Below are positions 15,116 through 26,196 of a stretch of 57,580 bases of DNA, in pieces. The position numbers were made by a program, and so were the translations under genes. Position 1 is the first letter of the stretch. Each line of letters starts with the position of its first letter. The notes under the pieces are model-generated. The model was not told the DNA's origin. It made no database searches and saw only the letters and a list, made by a program, of their open reading frames with translations. This stretch comes from Clostridiales bacterium (GTDB lineage: Bacteria > Bacillota > Desulfotomaculia > Desulfotomaculales > VENG01): positions 1-57,580 of the forward strand of contig JADQBQ010000008.1 of assembly GCA_016278505.1 (NCBI GenBank). The letters run 5' to 3'.

Positions 15116-18100
15116 TTATCTACTCTCATTCTCGCACATTAATTTAGTTTGCTCCATTACAATATCCACTGCTTGAGGGGTCTTATCCGGTGGATAACCA
15201 TATTTCTTGAGCAGCCTTTTAATAGTCATCTTCATTCTTGCTTGAACACTTTCTCGGATTGCCCAGTCTACGCTGATATTGTTCTTAATAGCTGTAGTTA
15301 GGTCCCTTGCAATCTGCATAAGAATTTCATCGCCCATGACTTCTCTAGCCGATTCATTTTCTGCCAGCGCATCGTAGAACGCCAATTCATCTGAAGTGAG
15401 ACCTGTATGCTCTCCGCGTTTTTCCGCCTCGCTGATCTCCTTAGCAAGCTCAATTAACTCCATGATCACCTGGGTGGTTTCAATGGCTCTGTTCTGATAC
15501 TTCTTAATAGAGGCCTCCAACAGTTCTGAAAATTTCTTAGACTGTACAAGATTGCGCCGGGAGAAGGTCTTGATGTTGCCTTTGAGCAATCTATTTAATA
15601 ATTCCACTGCAAGGTTCCTCTGCTTCATCCCCCTCACTTCTTCAAGGAACTCATCAGAAAGAATAGCAATATTGGGTTTAGAAAGACCCACTGATCCCAA
15701 AATATCTACCACTTCGTTAGAGGAGATAGCCTTAGAAATCAGCTGGTTAAGTTCATTGTCAAGCTGGGTTGGGGTTTTATTTTTCTTATCATCGCTAAGC
15801 ATTTTCACAAGGCTTGCTTTGACGGCTTTATGGAAACCAACTTCTACATTAAGACTTTCAGCAATATCTGTTGTGGCGCATAGGGAATAAGCCCTTGCCA
15901 TTTCGGTTACCAGCTTAATATAATCATTTTTTCTATCTTCACGAAGCCCGATGATATAATCCATTGTTTCCACAATAGCCTGCATTTTCTCGCTGGGCTT
16001 ACCGGTGAAAAATTTACTATAGTCGTGGCCATGCAGCAATTCTTTTATTAGGTCATGCTTTTCTAAAAGAATCTGAGACGCAATTTCTGTATCTACGCCA
16101 GCCGTCTTCTTATCACTTTCAGTATATTTGGAAAGCGCTTCTTTTAAATTTTCCGCAATACCGATATAATCAACAACCAGACCGCCCTGTTTATCTTTAA
16201 ACACCCTATTTACCCTGGCGATAGCCTGCATCAGGTTATGGCCGCTCATTGGCTTATCGATATACATGGTATGCATACTGGGCACATCAAAACCAGTAAG
16301 CCACATATCACGAACAATAACTAGCTTTAGTTCATCGTTTTTATCTTTCATCCGTTTAGCCAGAGTTTCTCTGTTAGCCTTGGTGCCGATAAACGGCTGC
16401 CAGTCTGCCGGGTCGGAGGAACTGCCTGTCATTACCACCTTAATCTTGCCTGACATTAAGTCATCGCTGTGCCATTCCGGGCGCAGGCTAACAATTTCCT
16501 TATAAAGATCAATGGCAATTCTTCGACTCATGGCAACGATCATTGCCTTACCGCCTTCGTTTTCCTGTGCCTGTTCCCGCTTCTCAAAATGGTCTACAAT
16601 ATCTCTAGCAATTTGTTTTATTCTTTGCTCCGCACCAACTATAGCCTCAATTCTGGCCCATTTGCTTTTAAGCTTTTCTTTTTGACTGTGTTCCTGGTAT
16701 TCAGTAATCTCTTCATACTCGGTATCAACCTTAGGTTTCATTTCCTCCGGCAGCTCCAGCTTGGCTATTCTGCTCTCATAGAAAATCTTAACGGTTGTGC
16801 CGTCTTCCACCGCCCTGGTCATATCATAAACGTCTATATAGTCACCAAAAACTGCTCTCGTATTTTTATCGGTTAGTTCAACCGGAGTTCCGGTAAAGCC
16901 AATGTATGAGGCATTGGGCAGGCTGTCACGCATGTACTTAGCATAACCATATTTAATATCCGCCTCAGTTTTGCCTTTGACCACTTCCGCTCCAAAACCA
17001 TACTGGCTGCGATGTGCTTCATCTGCAATGACAATCACATTTTTCCTATCTGTAAGCACCTTATTGGCCTCATAGTCAGCGCTGTTCTCAGCTACCTTAT
17101 CCAAGGCTTCATAAGATTTAGCACCCTCTTTATTCTCATTAGAAATAGGAGCAAACTTATGGATAGTTGTAAAAATGATACCTCCGCTGGTGCGGTTATT
17201 TAGCAGTTCTCTTAAGTGGGCTCTGTCCTCTGCTTGTACGGGGGTAGTCCTTAATAATTCCTTGCTTTTAAGAAAAGTATTAAACAGTTGGTCGTCCAAA
17301 TCATTTCTATCCGTAATAACCACAATGGTTGGGTTTTCAAGCTCTTCACTGATAACGAGCTTTCCGGCATAGAATACCATAGACAGGCTTTTACCACTGC
17401 CCTGGGTATGCCAAATAACACCTATTCGCCTATCTCCCTGTTCCATTGTGGATCGTTCGCTGCTTTCCACTGCCTTATTAACTGCATGGTACTGGTGATA
17501 CCCGGCCAGAATTTTTATTGTTTCTTTTCCATCACTTTGGAACAATATAAAGTACTTGATAATATCAAGGAAACGGTCATGTTGAAACATGCCCTTAATC
17601 AAAACTTCAAGTTGGGGAATAGAAAGTGGTGCTACATCATCACCCTCAATGGTACGCCAGGACAGAAACCAATCTTCATCGGCAGTAAGCGTACCTGCCC
17701 TGGCGTTGATTCCATCACTGGTGACCATAAAAGAATTATAAGTAAAGAGGGAAGGGATGGTCATTTTATATGTTTGCAGTTGATTATAGGCGTCAGTGAT
17801 GTCAACGTTTTCATCGCTGGCGCTCTTCAGTTCAATAACCACCAGGGGAATACCATTAACAAACACAACGACATCAGGACGCTTTTCTACACCGTGTTCT
17901 ACAATAGTAAACTGGTTTGCTACCATAAACTCATTGTTTTGTGGCTTGGCAAAATCAATGGCATAAGCCTTCTCTGTCCTGTAACCGCCATCGGGCTGTT
18001 TCACTTGCACATCTATGCCGTCAGTAATCATCTTTTGAAAAGCCTTATTATTCATGATAAGGCTCGGACTTTGTGGGATTATAATCTGCCTGAAGGTATC

Positions 18101-18310
18101 TTTTATGGCGTCAACTGGCAGTTTCAGGTTTATCCTGGTTAAAGCTTCTTTTAACCGCTCTGTTAGAATAACATCACTGTAATCCTCACGTTCCGGGTAC
18201 TCCCCATCGGGTGCAATATCAGGTGCAAAGACCACCTCGTAGCCTAATTCTTCAAACCACTCCAGTGTGGCTGCTTCTAATTGGGATTCATGAAAATTAT
18301 TACTGGCCAT
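15116..18310 (-). CDS. hsdR: Type I restriction enzyme, R subunit
   Basis: A 1064-residue motor and nuclease subunit of normal length. The PD-(D/E)xK nuclease is near the N-terminus: [20 protein letters not shown] with Asp146, Glu160 and Lys162. The translocase follows, with [10 protein letters not shown] (Walker A, about 304-308), [12 protein letters not shown] (about 430) and [11 protein letters not shown] helical C-terminal region binds the methylase core. With HsdM and HsdS it would form the R2M2S1 complex that translocates DNA and cleaves far from unmethylated sites. ATG 18310 directly follows the TAA of hsdS with zero spacing, and its ribosome site GAGGAGGTG lies inside the end of hsdS, so translation is coupled. 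It is the last gene of the operon. Confidence 0.96.
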   Translation of the reverse strand: MASNNFHESQLEAATLEWFEELGYEVVFAPDIAPDGEYPEREDYSDVILTERLKEALTRINLKLPVDAIKDTFRQIIIPQSPSLIMNNKAFQKMITDGIDVQVKQPDGGYRTEKAYAIDFAKPQNNEFMVANQFTIVEHGVEKRPDVVVFVNGIPLVVIELKSASDENVDITDAYNQLQTYKMTIPSLFTYNSFMVTSDGINARAGTLTADEDWFLSWRTIEGDDVAPLSIPQLEVLIKGMFQHDRFLDIIKYFILFQSDGKETIKILAGYHQYHAVNKAVESSERSTMEQGDRRIGVIWHTQGSGKSLSMVFYAGKLVISEELENPTIVVITDRNDLDDQLFNTFLKSKELLRTTPVQAEDRAHLRELLNNRTSGGIIFTTIHKFAPISNENKEGAKSYEALDKVAENSADYEANKVLTDRKNVIVIADEAHRSQYGFGAEVVKGKTEADIKYGYAKYMRDSLPNASYIGFTGTPVELTDKNTRAVFGDYIDVYDMTRAVEDGTTVKIFYESRIAKLELPEEMKPKVDTEYEEITEYQEHSQKEKLKSKWARIEAIVGAEQRIKQIARDIVDHFEKREQAQENEGGKAMIVAMSRRIAIDLYKEIVSLRPEWHSDDLMSGKIKVVMTGSSSDPADWQPFIGTKANRETLAKRMKDKNDELKLVIVRDMWLTGFDVPSMHTMYIDKPMSGHNLMQAIARVNRVFKDKQGGLVVDYIGIAENLKEALSKYTESDKKTAGVDTEIASQILLEKHDLIKELLHGHDYSKFFTGKPSEKMQAIVETMDYIIGLREDRKNDYIKLVTEMARAYSLCATTDIAESLNVEVGFHKAVKASLVKMLSDDKKNKTPTQLDNELNQLISKAISSNEVVDILGSVGLSKPNIAILSDEFLEEVRGMKQRNLAVELLNRLLKGNIKTFSRRNLVQSKKFSELLEASIKKYQNRAIETTQVIMELIELAKEISEAEKRGEHTGLTSDELAFYDALAENESAREVMGDEILMQIARDLTTAIKNNISVDWAIRESVQARMKMTIKRLLKKYGYPPDKTPQAVDIVMEQTKLMCENESR

Positions 18311-19513
18311 TTATTGCACCTCCTCGATAGGCACTCGGATTTTTCCTGACATGAGTTTTGGGATAAGGGAATCGCGAATGGCAATTAGAGTTCTATTTTG
18401 GATAAAATTATTCTCGATAATATCATCTAATTTTCCAACAATATTTTGAAACTGAAACATTATTTTCTCAGATGGAATAATTATTTGCATATTATTCAAT
18501 GTTCCCTTGTTTACTGAGCCAAACACTGTACCCTCTCCGTTGTATACATTAAATCTACTCTTAAAATCTAATAATTGATAAAGCAAATAAGAATTACAAT
18601 TATTCTTGCTTCTTAATGATGCTAAACCACGACCAATGCAACAATCGTCACTAGCTACATTAATATCTCCAACAGGAGCCCTTACACTCATTAAAATATC
18701 ACCTTTTTTTGCCACCCTCTTGGGTTCTGTTGTGTACAATCTTATTGTTGGATAACGCTTACCAAAATCCGTTCTGCCTTGATAAAATATTGTTCCAGTA
18801 TTGTTTTCATTATAGCTACTACCCTTTGGGGATTGTCCCATTGTAATATTTGCAATATCCCCCAAAGTTCCAATTCTCCACTCTTTAGGGATCATACCTA
18901 ACTCACTATCCTCAAACTCCCCATCCTGGAAAGGCTCAAAGTCCACAAACCAGCTTTTGAATATCGCCTGGGCCATTTCCTCAATGGTTTTATTTTTCAT
19001 GTTGTTGAGTTCCACTTTGTTATCAAGGCAAGAAAGTGTATCCGCTATGGCTTTTTGTTCAGAGATGGGTGGTAAATCGATTGATGTATCCCGAACCATA
19101 TCAAGGGTTAGATTTTTCATTGTGCTGTCATAAGCACCATGAAGAAGTTTCTTTCTAATATGAAGCAACCTATAAAACAGATAATAAATATCAATACCTT
19201 GTAAATCATCAAAAACTTGCCATCCGTCATGTATGCACGCTTTTATACCCATAAACTTTGGGAGACCGGCTGTTCCACTGTTTGACAATATCAGCGAACC
19301 TGGATTTACAACTACACTTTTATCTACGCCATTCATTTTAATATACTGATTTGTTTTTTCAATAAACCTAGAATTACTTTCTGTGGCATCCGCAATTTTC
19401 ACCCACGGCATTCCACTATTTGACAGATAATCTTTAATTGGTCTTGGGGATGAACCTCGTCTAATTTTACAAATGTCACCCAACTTAACCTCTTTCCAAT
19501 CACTAATATTCAT
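18311..19513 (-). CDS. hsdS: Type I restriction enzyme, S (specificity) subunit
   Basis: About 400 residues with the usual two target-recognition domains and two conserved helical spacers. TRD1 begins [20 protein letters not shown]. The first spacer includes [20 protein letters not shown] and [14 protein letters not shown]2 starts [20 protein letters not shown], and the C-terminal spacer ends [13 protein letters not shown]. It sets the bipartite DNA sequence recognised by the complex; the sequence cannot be read from the protein by eye. ATG 19513 is preferred to the upstream TTG 19519. It overlaps hsdM by 11 bp. Confidence 0.94.
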   Translation of the reverse strand: MNISDWKEVKLGDICKIRRGSSPRPIKDYLSNSGMPWVKIADATESNSRFIEKTNQYIKMNGVDKSVVVNPGSLILSNSGTAGLPKFMGIKACIHDGWQVFDDLQGIDIYYLFYRLLHIRKKLLHGAYDSTMKNLTLDMVRDTSIDLPPISEQKAIADTLSCLDNKVELNNMKNKTIEEMAQAIFKSWFVDFEPFQDGEFEDSELGMIPKEWRIGTLGDIANITMGQSPKGSSYNENNTGTIFYQGRTDFGKRYPTIRLYTTEPKRVAKKGDILMSVRAPVGDINVASDDCCIGRGLASLRSKNNCNSYLLYQLLDFKSRFNVYNGEGTVFGSVNKGTLNNMQIIIPSEKIMFQFQNIVGKLDDIIENNFIQNRTLIAIRDSLIPKLMSGKIRVPIEEVQ

Positions 19514-20984
19514 ACCCAATTGCCCCCAATTGCTGCTTAATTTCTTCCTCTAGCTCATGGGATTTAGCAAACATTTCTGCCAGCTCTGCCGTCAGCCGAG
19601 CCATCTTTTCCTCGAAGGGTTCCCCGTCATCTTCTAACTCTTCAAACCCAACATATCTTCCCGGGGTTAGAATATACTCATACCCTCTCACTTCTTCAAG
19701 CGATACGGATTTACAAAAACCTTGCACATCCTCGTATTCTTCCTTACCGTCACGCCAGGTGTGGAAGGTATCATAGATTTTCGAGATTTCCTCATCGGAA
19801 AGCTCCCTATGCTTACGAGTGACCATTGTTCCCATCTTACGGGCATCTATAAAAAGGATTTTATCTTTTCTGTTTTCCCGCTTCTTGGCAAGGAACCACA
19901 GACAAACTGGAATGGTTACATTGTAAAAAAGATTAGGCGGCATGGTAACAATGCAGTCCACTAGTCCTGCTTCGATAATGTTTTTTCTAATTTCGGCTTC
20001 CGCCCTGGTAGATGTACTCATAGAACCGTTGGCCAAAACAAAGCCTGCAACACCCTTAGGCGATAACTTACTAATTATATGCTCAATCCAAGCATAATTA
20101 GCGTTGTTAGCCGGGGGAATGCCATACTTCCAACGGGCGTCATCCTGAATCAAAGTATAATCACTCACGTTAAATGGGGGATTAGCTAAGATATAATCTG
20201 CCCTTAGGTTTTTATGCAGGTCATTACCGAAGGTGTCTGCATCTCTTCCACCCAAATTTGCATCAAGCCCACGGATGGCCAGGTTCATTTTACAAAGTTT
20301 CCAGGTAGATGCGGTATATTCCTGGCCATAGATATAAATATCATCTTTGCGGCCTTGGTGCTCTTCTACAAATCTAGCTGACTGCACAAACATTCCACCG
20401 GATCCGCAACACGGGTCATAAACTCTTCCTTTATATGGCTCAATCATGCCGACCAGTAATTTTACGATAGTAGGTGGCGTATAAAATTCACCCTGGCTGG
20501 AACCAAATTTGCCCAAGAAATATTCATAAACCCGGCCTAAAACATCCTGGGCTTTAGCCTCCTTATCCCCCAGGTTAAAAGAAAACAAATCGATTAGTTC
20601 CCCAAGCTTGGATTTATCCAATTCCGGCCTGGCATAGTTTTTAGGAAGCACACCTTTTAAACTTTTATTTTCCCGTTCAATAGCCATCATAGCATCATCA
20701 ATAATTTGACCGATGGTGTTTTGCTTGGCACTCTTTTTGATAAAATCCCATCTGGCGCTTGGTGGTACGAAGAAAACATTATCCTCTATGTATGCATCTC
20801 TGTCTTCCTCAAAGCCTTCTCCCTCAGCCACCAGCTCATTGTATTTTTCTTCGAAGCTGTCGGAGATGTATTTCAAGAATATAAGTCCAAGGACCACATC
20901 CTTATATTCTGAGGGTTGAATATTACCTCTTAACTTATCCGCCATTTCCCATAACTTGTTTTCAAACTCTAAATTTACCGCCAT
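19503..20984 (-). CDS. hsdM: Type I modification methylase, M subunit
   Basis: About 493 residues from ATG 20984, with GGGGGC six bases upstream; an extended frame to 21038 would overlap the preceding gene and lacks a ribosome site. N-terminal helical domain: [20 protein letters not shown] then [16 protein letters not shown]. The catalytic domain has motif [15 protein letters not shown] and motif [11 protein letters not shown], as in N6-adenine methylases. It transfers methyl groups from S-adenosylmethionine to adenine in the site read by HsdS, protecting host DNA. The operon order is fusion gene, hsdM, hsdS, hsdR. Confidence 0.96.
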   Translation of the reverse strand: MAVNLEFENKLWEMADKLRGNIQPSEYKDVVLGLIFLKYISDSFEEKYNELVAEGEGFEEDRDAYIEDNVFFVPPSARWDFIKKSAKQNTIGQIIDDAMMAIERENKSLKGVLPKNYARPELDKSKLGELIDLFSFNLGDKEAKAQDVLGRVYEYFLGKFGSSQGEFYTPPTIVKLLVGMIEPYKGRVYDPCCGSGGMFVQSARFVEEHQGRKDDIYIYGQEYTASTWKLCKMNLAIRGLDANLGGRDADTFGNDLHKNLRADYILANPPFNVSDYTLIQDDARWKYGIPPANNANYAWIEHIISKLSPKGVAGFVLANGSMSTSTRAEAEIRKNIIEAGLVDCIVTMPPNLFYNVTIPVCLWFLAKKRENRKDKILFIDARKMGTMVTRKHRELSDEEISKIYDTFHTWRDGKEEYEDVQGFCKSVSLEEVRGYEYILTPGRYVGFEELEDDGEPFEEKMARLTAELAEMFAKSHELEEEIKQQLGAIGYEY

Positions 20985-20995
20985 AGTATTGCCCC

Positions 20996-22579
20996 CTATA
21001 TTAAATGGTTGTAGATACTGTCCTTTACCTGTAACCACCGGTTTTCTGCCTTTTTGATGGTATCCTTATAAATACTTAGTTCCTCATTATATTTATCGAT
21101 CATTTCCTGCTGCTTGCTTATAGGTAGTAATGGTATCTCCATTTCCATAATATCTGAACTATTGATATTCATAATGGTAGTACCCCTCTGGAAGCTCTTA
21201 ATGATAGCTATCCCTACAGGACTTTCAAAAAAGATTTTGATATACTCGCCTTTTACCTTCTCCTTTGGTCTAATCACTATCAAGTTGGCAGAAGCAATAA
21301 TTGTTTTATCTTGAGCTTTAAATACGGCAGATTTTATGGCAGTTCCCCTGCAGGAAAGGACTACATCGCCGGTATACAACTCATACCGTTTTATTTTCCG
21401 TTCCTCTTCGTCGATAGTATCCATTTTCTCATAATTGATTTCGCCATACTCGATATTGGAAATATTGAGTACAGAAATGCTGCCAACGGAAATGTCCTTT
21501 TTTAGAATGGATTTTCCTCTGAATACCTCCGCCACATCCTTAAGCTTCACTTTTTCATGCTTCGAGCTTTTAAACCGCTGAATATTCTCATTATCATCTG
21601 CCAAGAGAAGTTCAATGCGCCAATCCTCATGAGATAAAAACCCTTTGGTTGGTATTTCCTTTTTATCTTCTATCTCAAACTCTCTTTTGCTAAATTCAAA
21701 TGTTCCGATTTTTATGTTTTCCCTTGGTTTTGTTGTGATTGAGAATAAATAGGTTTTAATGGCCGTTAGCGGTCTAAAAGTTCCTTCGGGTAGAATATAA
21801 ATGCTTTCCACATAAAAGTGTTCTGTAATATATCTCCTTAGTTTCATATACCCCGCACCGGCAAAAGTAATCTTCGCTGGAACGATAATATCTAAAATGC
21901 CCTTATCATCCAGGTGTTCAATCATATTTTGTATAGCTATACCATCACTATCTCTTGTTAAAAACTTTTCACCTAACTCTTCCGGTCTATATCCAAACGC
22001 AGGTAGGGAGTATATATAATCATATTTTTCATCCTGTAAACATCCAGTGTAAATAGACTCAAATCGTATTTTCACATTTTTATATCCACCAAAAGCTAAC
22101 TGCAGCAATATGTGCATTGGTTTAAGTTGAGTTGTTAATGTAAATTTGGGATCTTGAAATCGGTTAATAATTTCTTTGAGCCCAGATAAATGTTTTTCTG
22201 CTTCCGTGATAAGAATCGTATTTGGTTGCAAATACCTTATTCTATCACTGATATATGCGCTTAGGTATCTTGGTGAAATGATTGTACCGAGACGATCGTT
22301 TTTATATATTTCAAGGGTGAAATCAATAAGGTCAATATCCTTTAACTCCTCAAAAATAGCCCAAAAGTCATCTCGGTCAGCCGGGAAGAAGCCCAATTCA
22401 TCTTCAGTGACTTTTTTCATAAATTGAAAAAGCTTCTCTTTATTCTTGGTGGTGATTGAAGCCTCTTCAAGTTTCTTTAACGTCATTTTTACACGGAGCA
22501 TTTCATTCAATAGCTGTTCCCTGGACGTTAGCTGCCTTTGGTACAAGACATTCAAGGCTAAATCTATATTTCTGTTCAC
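20996..22579 (-). CDS. Degenerate N6-methylase-like / HsdS target-recognition fusion
   Basis: A 527-residue protein starting with GTG 22579 after AAGGAGG. Residues 1-335 look like a type I methylase (helical N-terminus, [55 protein letters not shown]), but the catalytic motif NPPF is replaced by YIYSLPAFG (about 188-196), and motif I lacks the glycine-rich DPxCGSG. Residues 341-527 are one HsdS-type recognition domain ([20 protein letters not shown], then [20 protein letters not shown]). It is the first gene of the type I operon, 11 bp before hsdM. It is probably catalytically dead but DNA binding, so a regulator, an alternative specificity module or an anti-host-methylation factor are possible. 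The function is not established. Confidence 0.75.
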   Translation of the reverse strand: MNRNIDLALNVLYQRQLTSREQLLNEMLRVKMTLKKLEEASITTKNKEKLFQFMKKVTEDELGFFPADRDDFWAIFEELKDIDLIDFTLEIYKNDRLGTIISPRYLSAYISDRIRYLQPNTILITEAEKHLSGLKEIINRFQDPKFTLTTQLKPMHILLQLAFGGYKNVKIRFESIYTGCLQDEKYDYIYSLPAFGYRPEELGEKFLTRDSDGIAIQNMIEHLDDKGILDIIVPAKITFAGAGYMKLRRYITEHFYVESIYILPEGTFRPLTAIKTYLFSITTKPRENIKIGTFEFSKREFEIEDKKEIPTKGFLSHEDWRIELLLADDNENIQRFKSSKHEKVKLKDVAEVFRGKSILKKDISVGSISVLNISNIEYGEINYEKMDTIDEEERKIKRYELYTGDVVLSCRGTAIKSAVFKAQDKTIIASANLIVIRPKEKVKGEYIKIFFESPVGIAIIKSFQRGTTIMNINSSDIMEMEIPLLPISKQQEMIDKYNEELSIYKDTIKKAENRWLQVKDSIYNHLI

Positions 22580-22615
22580 ATTAGGCCTCCTTCCTGTATT
22601 TATTTGCCTAATTTA

Positions 22616-22644
22616 TTATATTTATCATTATTTAGTATGTCAAT
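22616..22644 (-). promoter_or_regulatory. Consensus sigma-A promoter of the type I RM operon
   Basis: On the minus strand TTGACA (22639-22644) and TATAAT (22616-22621) are separated by 17 bp, a perfect consensus. The first start codon is GTG 22579. Confidence 0.9.
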
Positions 22645-22650
22645 ACTAAA
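22633..22650. promoter_or_regulatory. Palindrome over the -35 box of the RM operon
   Basis: TTAGTAT and ATACTAA form a perfect 7-bp inverted repeat around four bases, centred on the -35 box. This is a good position for a repressor that delays restriction. No C-protein gene is in the window; the methylase-like fusion is one candidate binder. Confidence 0.6.
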
Positions 22651-22669
22651 AACGCAAATATTTAAACAA

Positions 22670-22690
22670 GCACCTGTAACAAAGGTGCTA
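22670..22690. repeat. 7-bp hairpin upstream of the RM promoter
   Basis: AGCACCT and AGGTGCT pair around GTAACAA. There is no T-run. The role is unclear. Confidence 0.5.
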
Positions 22691-22726
22691 CGAAGCTGGT
22701 AACGATGTCTTATAATCAATAGATGA

Positions 22727-22817
22727 GGGGGTCGTTTCCCCAAACTTAATGAACAATTACGAAAAAACCCTATCTTTTCGCGCAAATGTTTATTTCTGCG
22801 TAAAAGTGCGACCCCCT
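22727..22817. repeat. Short inverted-repeat element between rlmD and the RM operon
   Basis: AGGGGGTCG at 22727-22735 and CGACCCCCT at 22809-22817 are inverted copies about 90 bp apart around an AT-rich interior. This is REP/MITE-like in layout but differs from the GGGGTCAGGC family. It marks the boundary of the accessory island next to the core gene rlmD. Confidence 0.6.
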
Positions 22818-22851
22818 AAATAAAAAATCCCCCAAACCAATAGTCTGAGGG
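22818..22851 (-). terminator. Rho-independent terminator of rlmD
   Basis: On the minus strand CCCTCAGA pairs with TTTGGGGG (two wobble pairs), followed by ATTTTTTATTT. It lies 57 bp past the rlmD stop. Confidence 0.75.
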
Positions 22852-22907
22852 AACATATTTTACACCCATATAAACGCCCGAAAACGCTGAAACCTACTGA
22901 TGCCAAC

Positions 22908-24263
22908 CTATCCCCGCTCTATCAGCGCCACGCACTCCACGTGCCCTGTCCAGGGAAACATGTCCACCGGCTGCACCTCTCTTATCCCATAGCCCCGCAT
23001 TTGCAGGCGCCCCAGATCCCGGGCCAGCGTTGCCGGGTTGCAGGAAACGTATACTACTCTGGGTATCTGCATACCTACAATTGCTTCCAAGACCTTCTCT
23101 TCACATCCTGCCCGGGGTGGATCCAACACTACTACATCAGGGCTCAACCCTTCTTGGAGTAAATTGGGCAGAAGATTTTCCACCGCGCCGGCTCTAAATT
23201 CTGCATTATTAATACCGTTTGACTTTGCGTTCTCTCTGGCATCGGCAACTGCCTCGGGTACCGATTCCAGCCCTATTACCCTTCCAGCACTGCCGGCCAG
23301 GTATAGAGCTATGGTTCCGGTTCCGGAATAAGCGTCTACTACAGTTTCACCGCCGGTCAAACCTACATAATCCCCGGCAACATCATAAAGCCGCTGAGCC
23401 TGGGTCAAATTGACCTGGTAAAAGGAATTTGCTGAGAGGCGGAAAGTAAGACCTCCCAGTTTATCTGTAATGTATTCCCGGCCCATCAGCACCCGGTTCT
23501 TATTCCCCAGCACCACCTTACGCGGCCCGGTGTTTATATTTCTGACCACTGAGACTATACGGGGATGAAGGCTTATGAGGTCCTTGGCTAAATCCTCCGC
23601 CTCCGGCCATTTGCCCGGAACTGTTGCAAATACTACCATTATTTCACCTGCAGCTTCACCGATGCGGAGCATTACATTGCGGAGAAGCCCCCGCCTTTTT
23701 CCCCAATGATAAGGCGCTACCCGGTGCTTATTTATCAGCTCCTGCAAAATACCAGCTACTTCATTTAGCGACTTGTTAACAAGACGGCAGCTGCCGGCGG
23801 CGGATACCAGCCGGTGACTACCCGGGGCGAAAAACCCCAATAAAATGTTTCCCCTTTCCCCCGCCAACTGAAAATGTACCTTGTTGCGATAATTCCAGGG
23901 GTTTTCCATGCCGATTACCCTATGAATAGGTATGTCAGTGACTTTTCCAATACGTGACAGCGTCTCCTTTACATTCTGTCTCTTATGCTTAAGCTGGCTC
24001 TCATAATCTAGATGCTGTAGTTGACATCCACCGCATGTTTCAAAATCCCTACATTCCGGGTCAATCCTGGCTTGTGCCGGGTATAGTACTTCTTCCAGCT
24101 CGCCTATGGCAAAAGACTTCTTAACCTTTATAATCCGGGCTTTTACCGTTTCCCCGGGAAGAGTTCCAGGCACAAATACAGCCATGCCTTCCCACCGGCC
24201 AACCCCGTCTCCATTACCGGCCAGATTGTTAATTCCCAATTCAATCACCTTAATTTGGCTCAC
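22908..24263 (-). CDS. rlmD: 23S rRNA (uracil-C5)-methyltransferase, RlmD/RlmCD type
   Basis: 451 residues, normal length. An N-terminal TRAM RNA-binding domain (GDGVGRWEGMAVFVPGTLPG) is followed by a 4Fe-4S cysteine set, CRDFETCGGCQLQ. The methyltransferase domain shows VVDAYSGTGTIALYL (SAM binding), VVLDPPRAGCE and VYVSCNPATLARDL with the catalytic cysteine, then DMFPWTGHVECVAL. It methylates U1939, and in Firmicutes often U747, of 23S rRNA. The frame starts at GTG 24263, where the GGAAGG site is rather close, so the exact start is uncertain. It is transcribed divergently from the polysaccharide gene at 24383 and has its own terminator. It is a chromosomal core gene beside the defence island. 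Confidence 0.93.
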   Translation of the reverse strand: MSQIKVIELGINNLAGNGDGVGRWEGMAVFVPGTLPGETVKARIIKVKKSFAIGELEEVLYPAQARIDPECRDFETCGGCQLQHLDYESQLKHKRQNVKETLSRIGKVTDIPIHRVIGMENPWNYRNKVHFQLAGERGNILLGFFAPGSHRLVSAAGSCRLVNKSLNEVAGILQELINKHRVAPYHWGKRRGLLRNVMLRIGEAAGEIMVVFATVPGKWPEAEDLAKDLISLHPRIVSVVRNINTGPRKVVLGNKNRVLMGREYITDKLGGLTFRLSANSFYQVNLTQAQRLYDVAGDYVGLTGGETVVDAYSGTGTIALYLAGSAGRVIGLESVPEAVADARENAKSNGINNAEFRAGAVENLLPNLLQEGLSPDVVVLDPPRAGCEEKVLEAIVGMQIPRVVYVSCNPATLARDLGRLQMRGYGIREVQPVDMFPWTGHVECVALIERG

Positions 24264-24382
24264 CCTTCCATTTGTGGTTCCCTATACATATGTTGGACTG
24301 CAAATCACTTTAACAGGTTATAGAAACAAAGTTACCACCCATTGCATATTATGTATGAAATTAAAAACGGAACGGGGTAACT

Positions 24383-26182
24383 ATGATAAAAAAAATATAC
24401 ATTTTATTGCAGGTAACTCTGGATTTAATATCTGTAAACGTGGCTTTAGCCATGATAACATATATGTCCGTCCATATTATCTGGCTAAGTGAAGAATTAT
24501 ATATAACTCATATTGCTGCTTCCATCATCGCAGTTGGCATATTTTATACAAACCACATCTACCGCAGATTGTGGCAATTTGCCAGTGCCCACGATTACCT
24601 GGTACTGATACGAAGTATTTTACTATATGTTCTAACTTATTACCTCTACCGCTTATTCTTTTCTCTTACATCAATTTCCCCTATAGAGGCAGCAATTCTG
24701 GCATGTGTTACGGGCTCTTTAGCTGGTGGCTGGCGCCTCCTATGGCGTATATATGGGAATCCTCAAATACTAACCCCCAAAAAACAAAAAAGCAAGCCCA
24801 CATTGATAGTTGGAGCCGGTGGGGCAGGTACTTTAGTGGCCAAAAGCCTATTGGAAAACCGCTCCGGCCTGCAACCAATAGGATTCATTGATGATGATCG
24901 AAAAATACAAGGAATGCGTTTAATGGGCTTACCTATACTGGGCACCCGGAATGATATTCCTAAGATCGTAGATATGAAAAAAGTAGAGGAAATCATCATT
25001 GCCATCCCCTCTGTCAGTGGCAATGAGATTGGTGAGATTGTTGAATTAAGTCGCAATACTAATGCCAGGCTGAAAATATTACCCAGCGTTCACCGGATCA
25101 TAGATGGAAGAATCCCCGAGGAACAAATTCGGGACATACGAGTAGAGGACCTTTTAAATAGAAAACCAGTCAAACTTAACACAGAAATCATTGGGGGCTA
25201 CATAAAAGGAAAAGTAATCCTGGTAACAGGTGCCGGTGGCTCAGTGGGATCAGAACTGTGCAAGCAAATAACGGCATACGAACCGGGCACGCTGGTACTT
25301 TTAGGGCGGGGTGAAAACAGCATCTACCAGGCAGAGGTATTGCTGTCTACTGAATTCCCTGATTTACATACCTTTTCTGAGATAGCAGACGTACGAGACC
25401 GGCTCAGGATAACACAAGTGTTGGCCAAATATAAACCCTCTGTTGTTTTTCACGCGGCAGCCCACAAGCATGTTCCACTTATGGAGAAATGTCCGGATGA
25501 AGCCTTTAAAAATAATGTTCTCGGCACCTACAATGTGGCCCGGGCGGCATTGGAAAATAAAGTGAATACCTTTGTTTTAATTTCCACTGATAAAGCAGTC
25601 AATTCAACCAGTATCATGGGGGCCACCAAACAGATGGCCGAAAAAGTGGTCTATGAATTTAACGGCCGGGGTGAAACTCGCTTTGTGTCTGTACGCTTCG
25701 GCAATGTATTGGGCAGCAGGGGAAGTGTCATTCCGGTCTTTAAAAGGCAAATAGCTGCAGGAGGTCCGGTAACGGTAACCCACCCGGAAATGGTTCGATA
25801 TTTTATGACCGTTTCCGAAGCAGCACAACTGGTGATCGAGGCCGGCGCTATTGCTAAGGGTGGAGAAATATTCGTACTTGATATGGGAGAACCGGTAAAA
25901 ATAGTTGATTTAGCACTAAACATGATTAAGTTATCAGGTTACAGACCGGAAAAAGATATCGCCATTAAATACACCGGCATCAGGCCGGGAGAAAAGCTTT
26001 ATGAAGAGCTGTTTGGAGAAGGAGAATCTTTGATTAAGACGGAACAAGAGAAAATTTTCCGAGCAAAGTCCGCAGCAATTAATAATAATCTAATTGACTT
26101 TTTATCAAAATTGACCGGTGAGCAGATAGACGCTCCCAATGCCCTCCAGATTATTAAAAAATATACCAACACTTTCAAATGA
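24383..26182 (+). CDS. FlaA1/PglF/CapD-type membrane nucleotide-sugar 4,6-dehydratase
   Basis: 599 residues. Four transmembrane segments fill the first 120 residues. A first Rossmann-like module follows (TLIVGAGGAGTLVAKSLLEN), then the catalytic dehydratase domain: VILVTGAGGSVGSELC (NAD binding), VFHAAAHKHVPLME and STDKAVNSTSIMGATKQMAE. Methionine stands where short-chain dehydrogenases have tyrosine, as in FlaA1/PglF. The family converts UDP-GlcNAc to a 4-keto-6-deoxy sugar, the entry to bacillosamine, QuiNAc and related amino sugars. The start ATG 24383 follows GGGG. It is co-transcribed with the Gfo/Idh gene, with stop and next ATG overlapping. The aminotransferase at 45049 could act on its product; this is inference. 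Confidence 0.9.
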   Translation: MIKKIYILLQVTLDLISVNVALAMITYMSVHIIWLSEELYITHIAASIIAVGIFYTNHIYRRLWQFASAHDYLVLIRSILLYVLTYYLYRLFFSLTSISPIEAAILACVTGSLAGGWRLLWRIYGNPQILTPKKQKSKPTLIVGAGGAGTLVAKSLLENRSGLQPIGFIDDDRKIQGMRLMGLPILGTRNDIPKIVDMKKVEEIIIAIPSVSGNEIGEIVELSRNTNARLKILPSVHRIIDGRIPEEQIRDIRVEDLLNRKPVKLNTEIIGGYIKGKVILVTGAGGSVGSELCKQITAYEPGTLVLLGRGENSIYQAEVLLSTEFPDLHTFSEIADVRDRLRITQVLAKYKPSVVFHAAAHKHVPLMEKCPDEAFKNNVLGTYNVARAALENKVNTFVLISTDKAVNSTSIMGATKQMAEKVVYEFNGRGETRFVSVRFGNVLGSRGSVIPVFKRQIAAGGPVTVTHPEMVRYFMTVSEAAQLVIEAGAIAKGGEIFVLDMGEPVKIVDLALNMIKLSGYRPEKDIAIKYTGIRPGEKLYEELFGEGESLIKTEQEKIFRAKSAAINNNLIDFLSKLTGEQIDAPNALQIIKKYTNTFK

Positions 26183-26196
26183 CAGGAGGGAGTCAA

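Noticed and set aside
17288-18142. 284-residue + strand frame
   Set aside because: It is antisense to hsdR, whose motifs and length are clear. It is a shadow.
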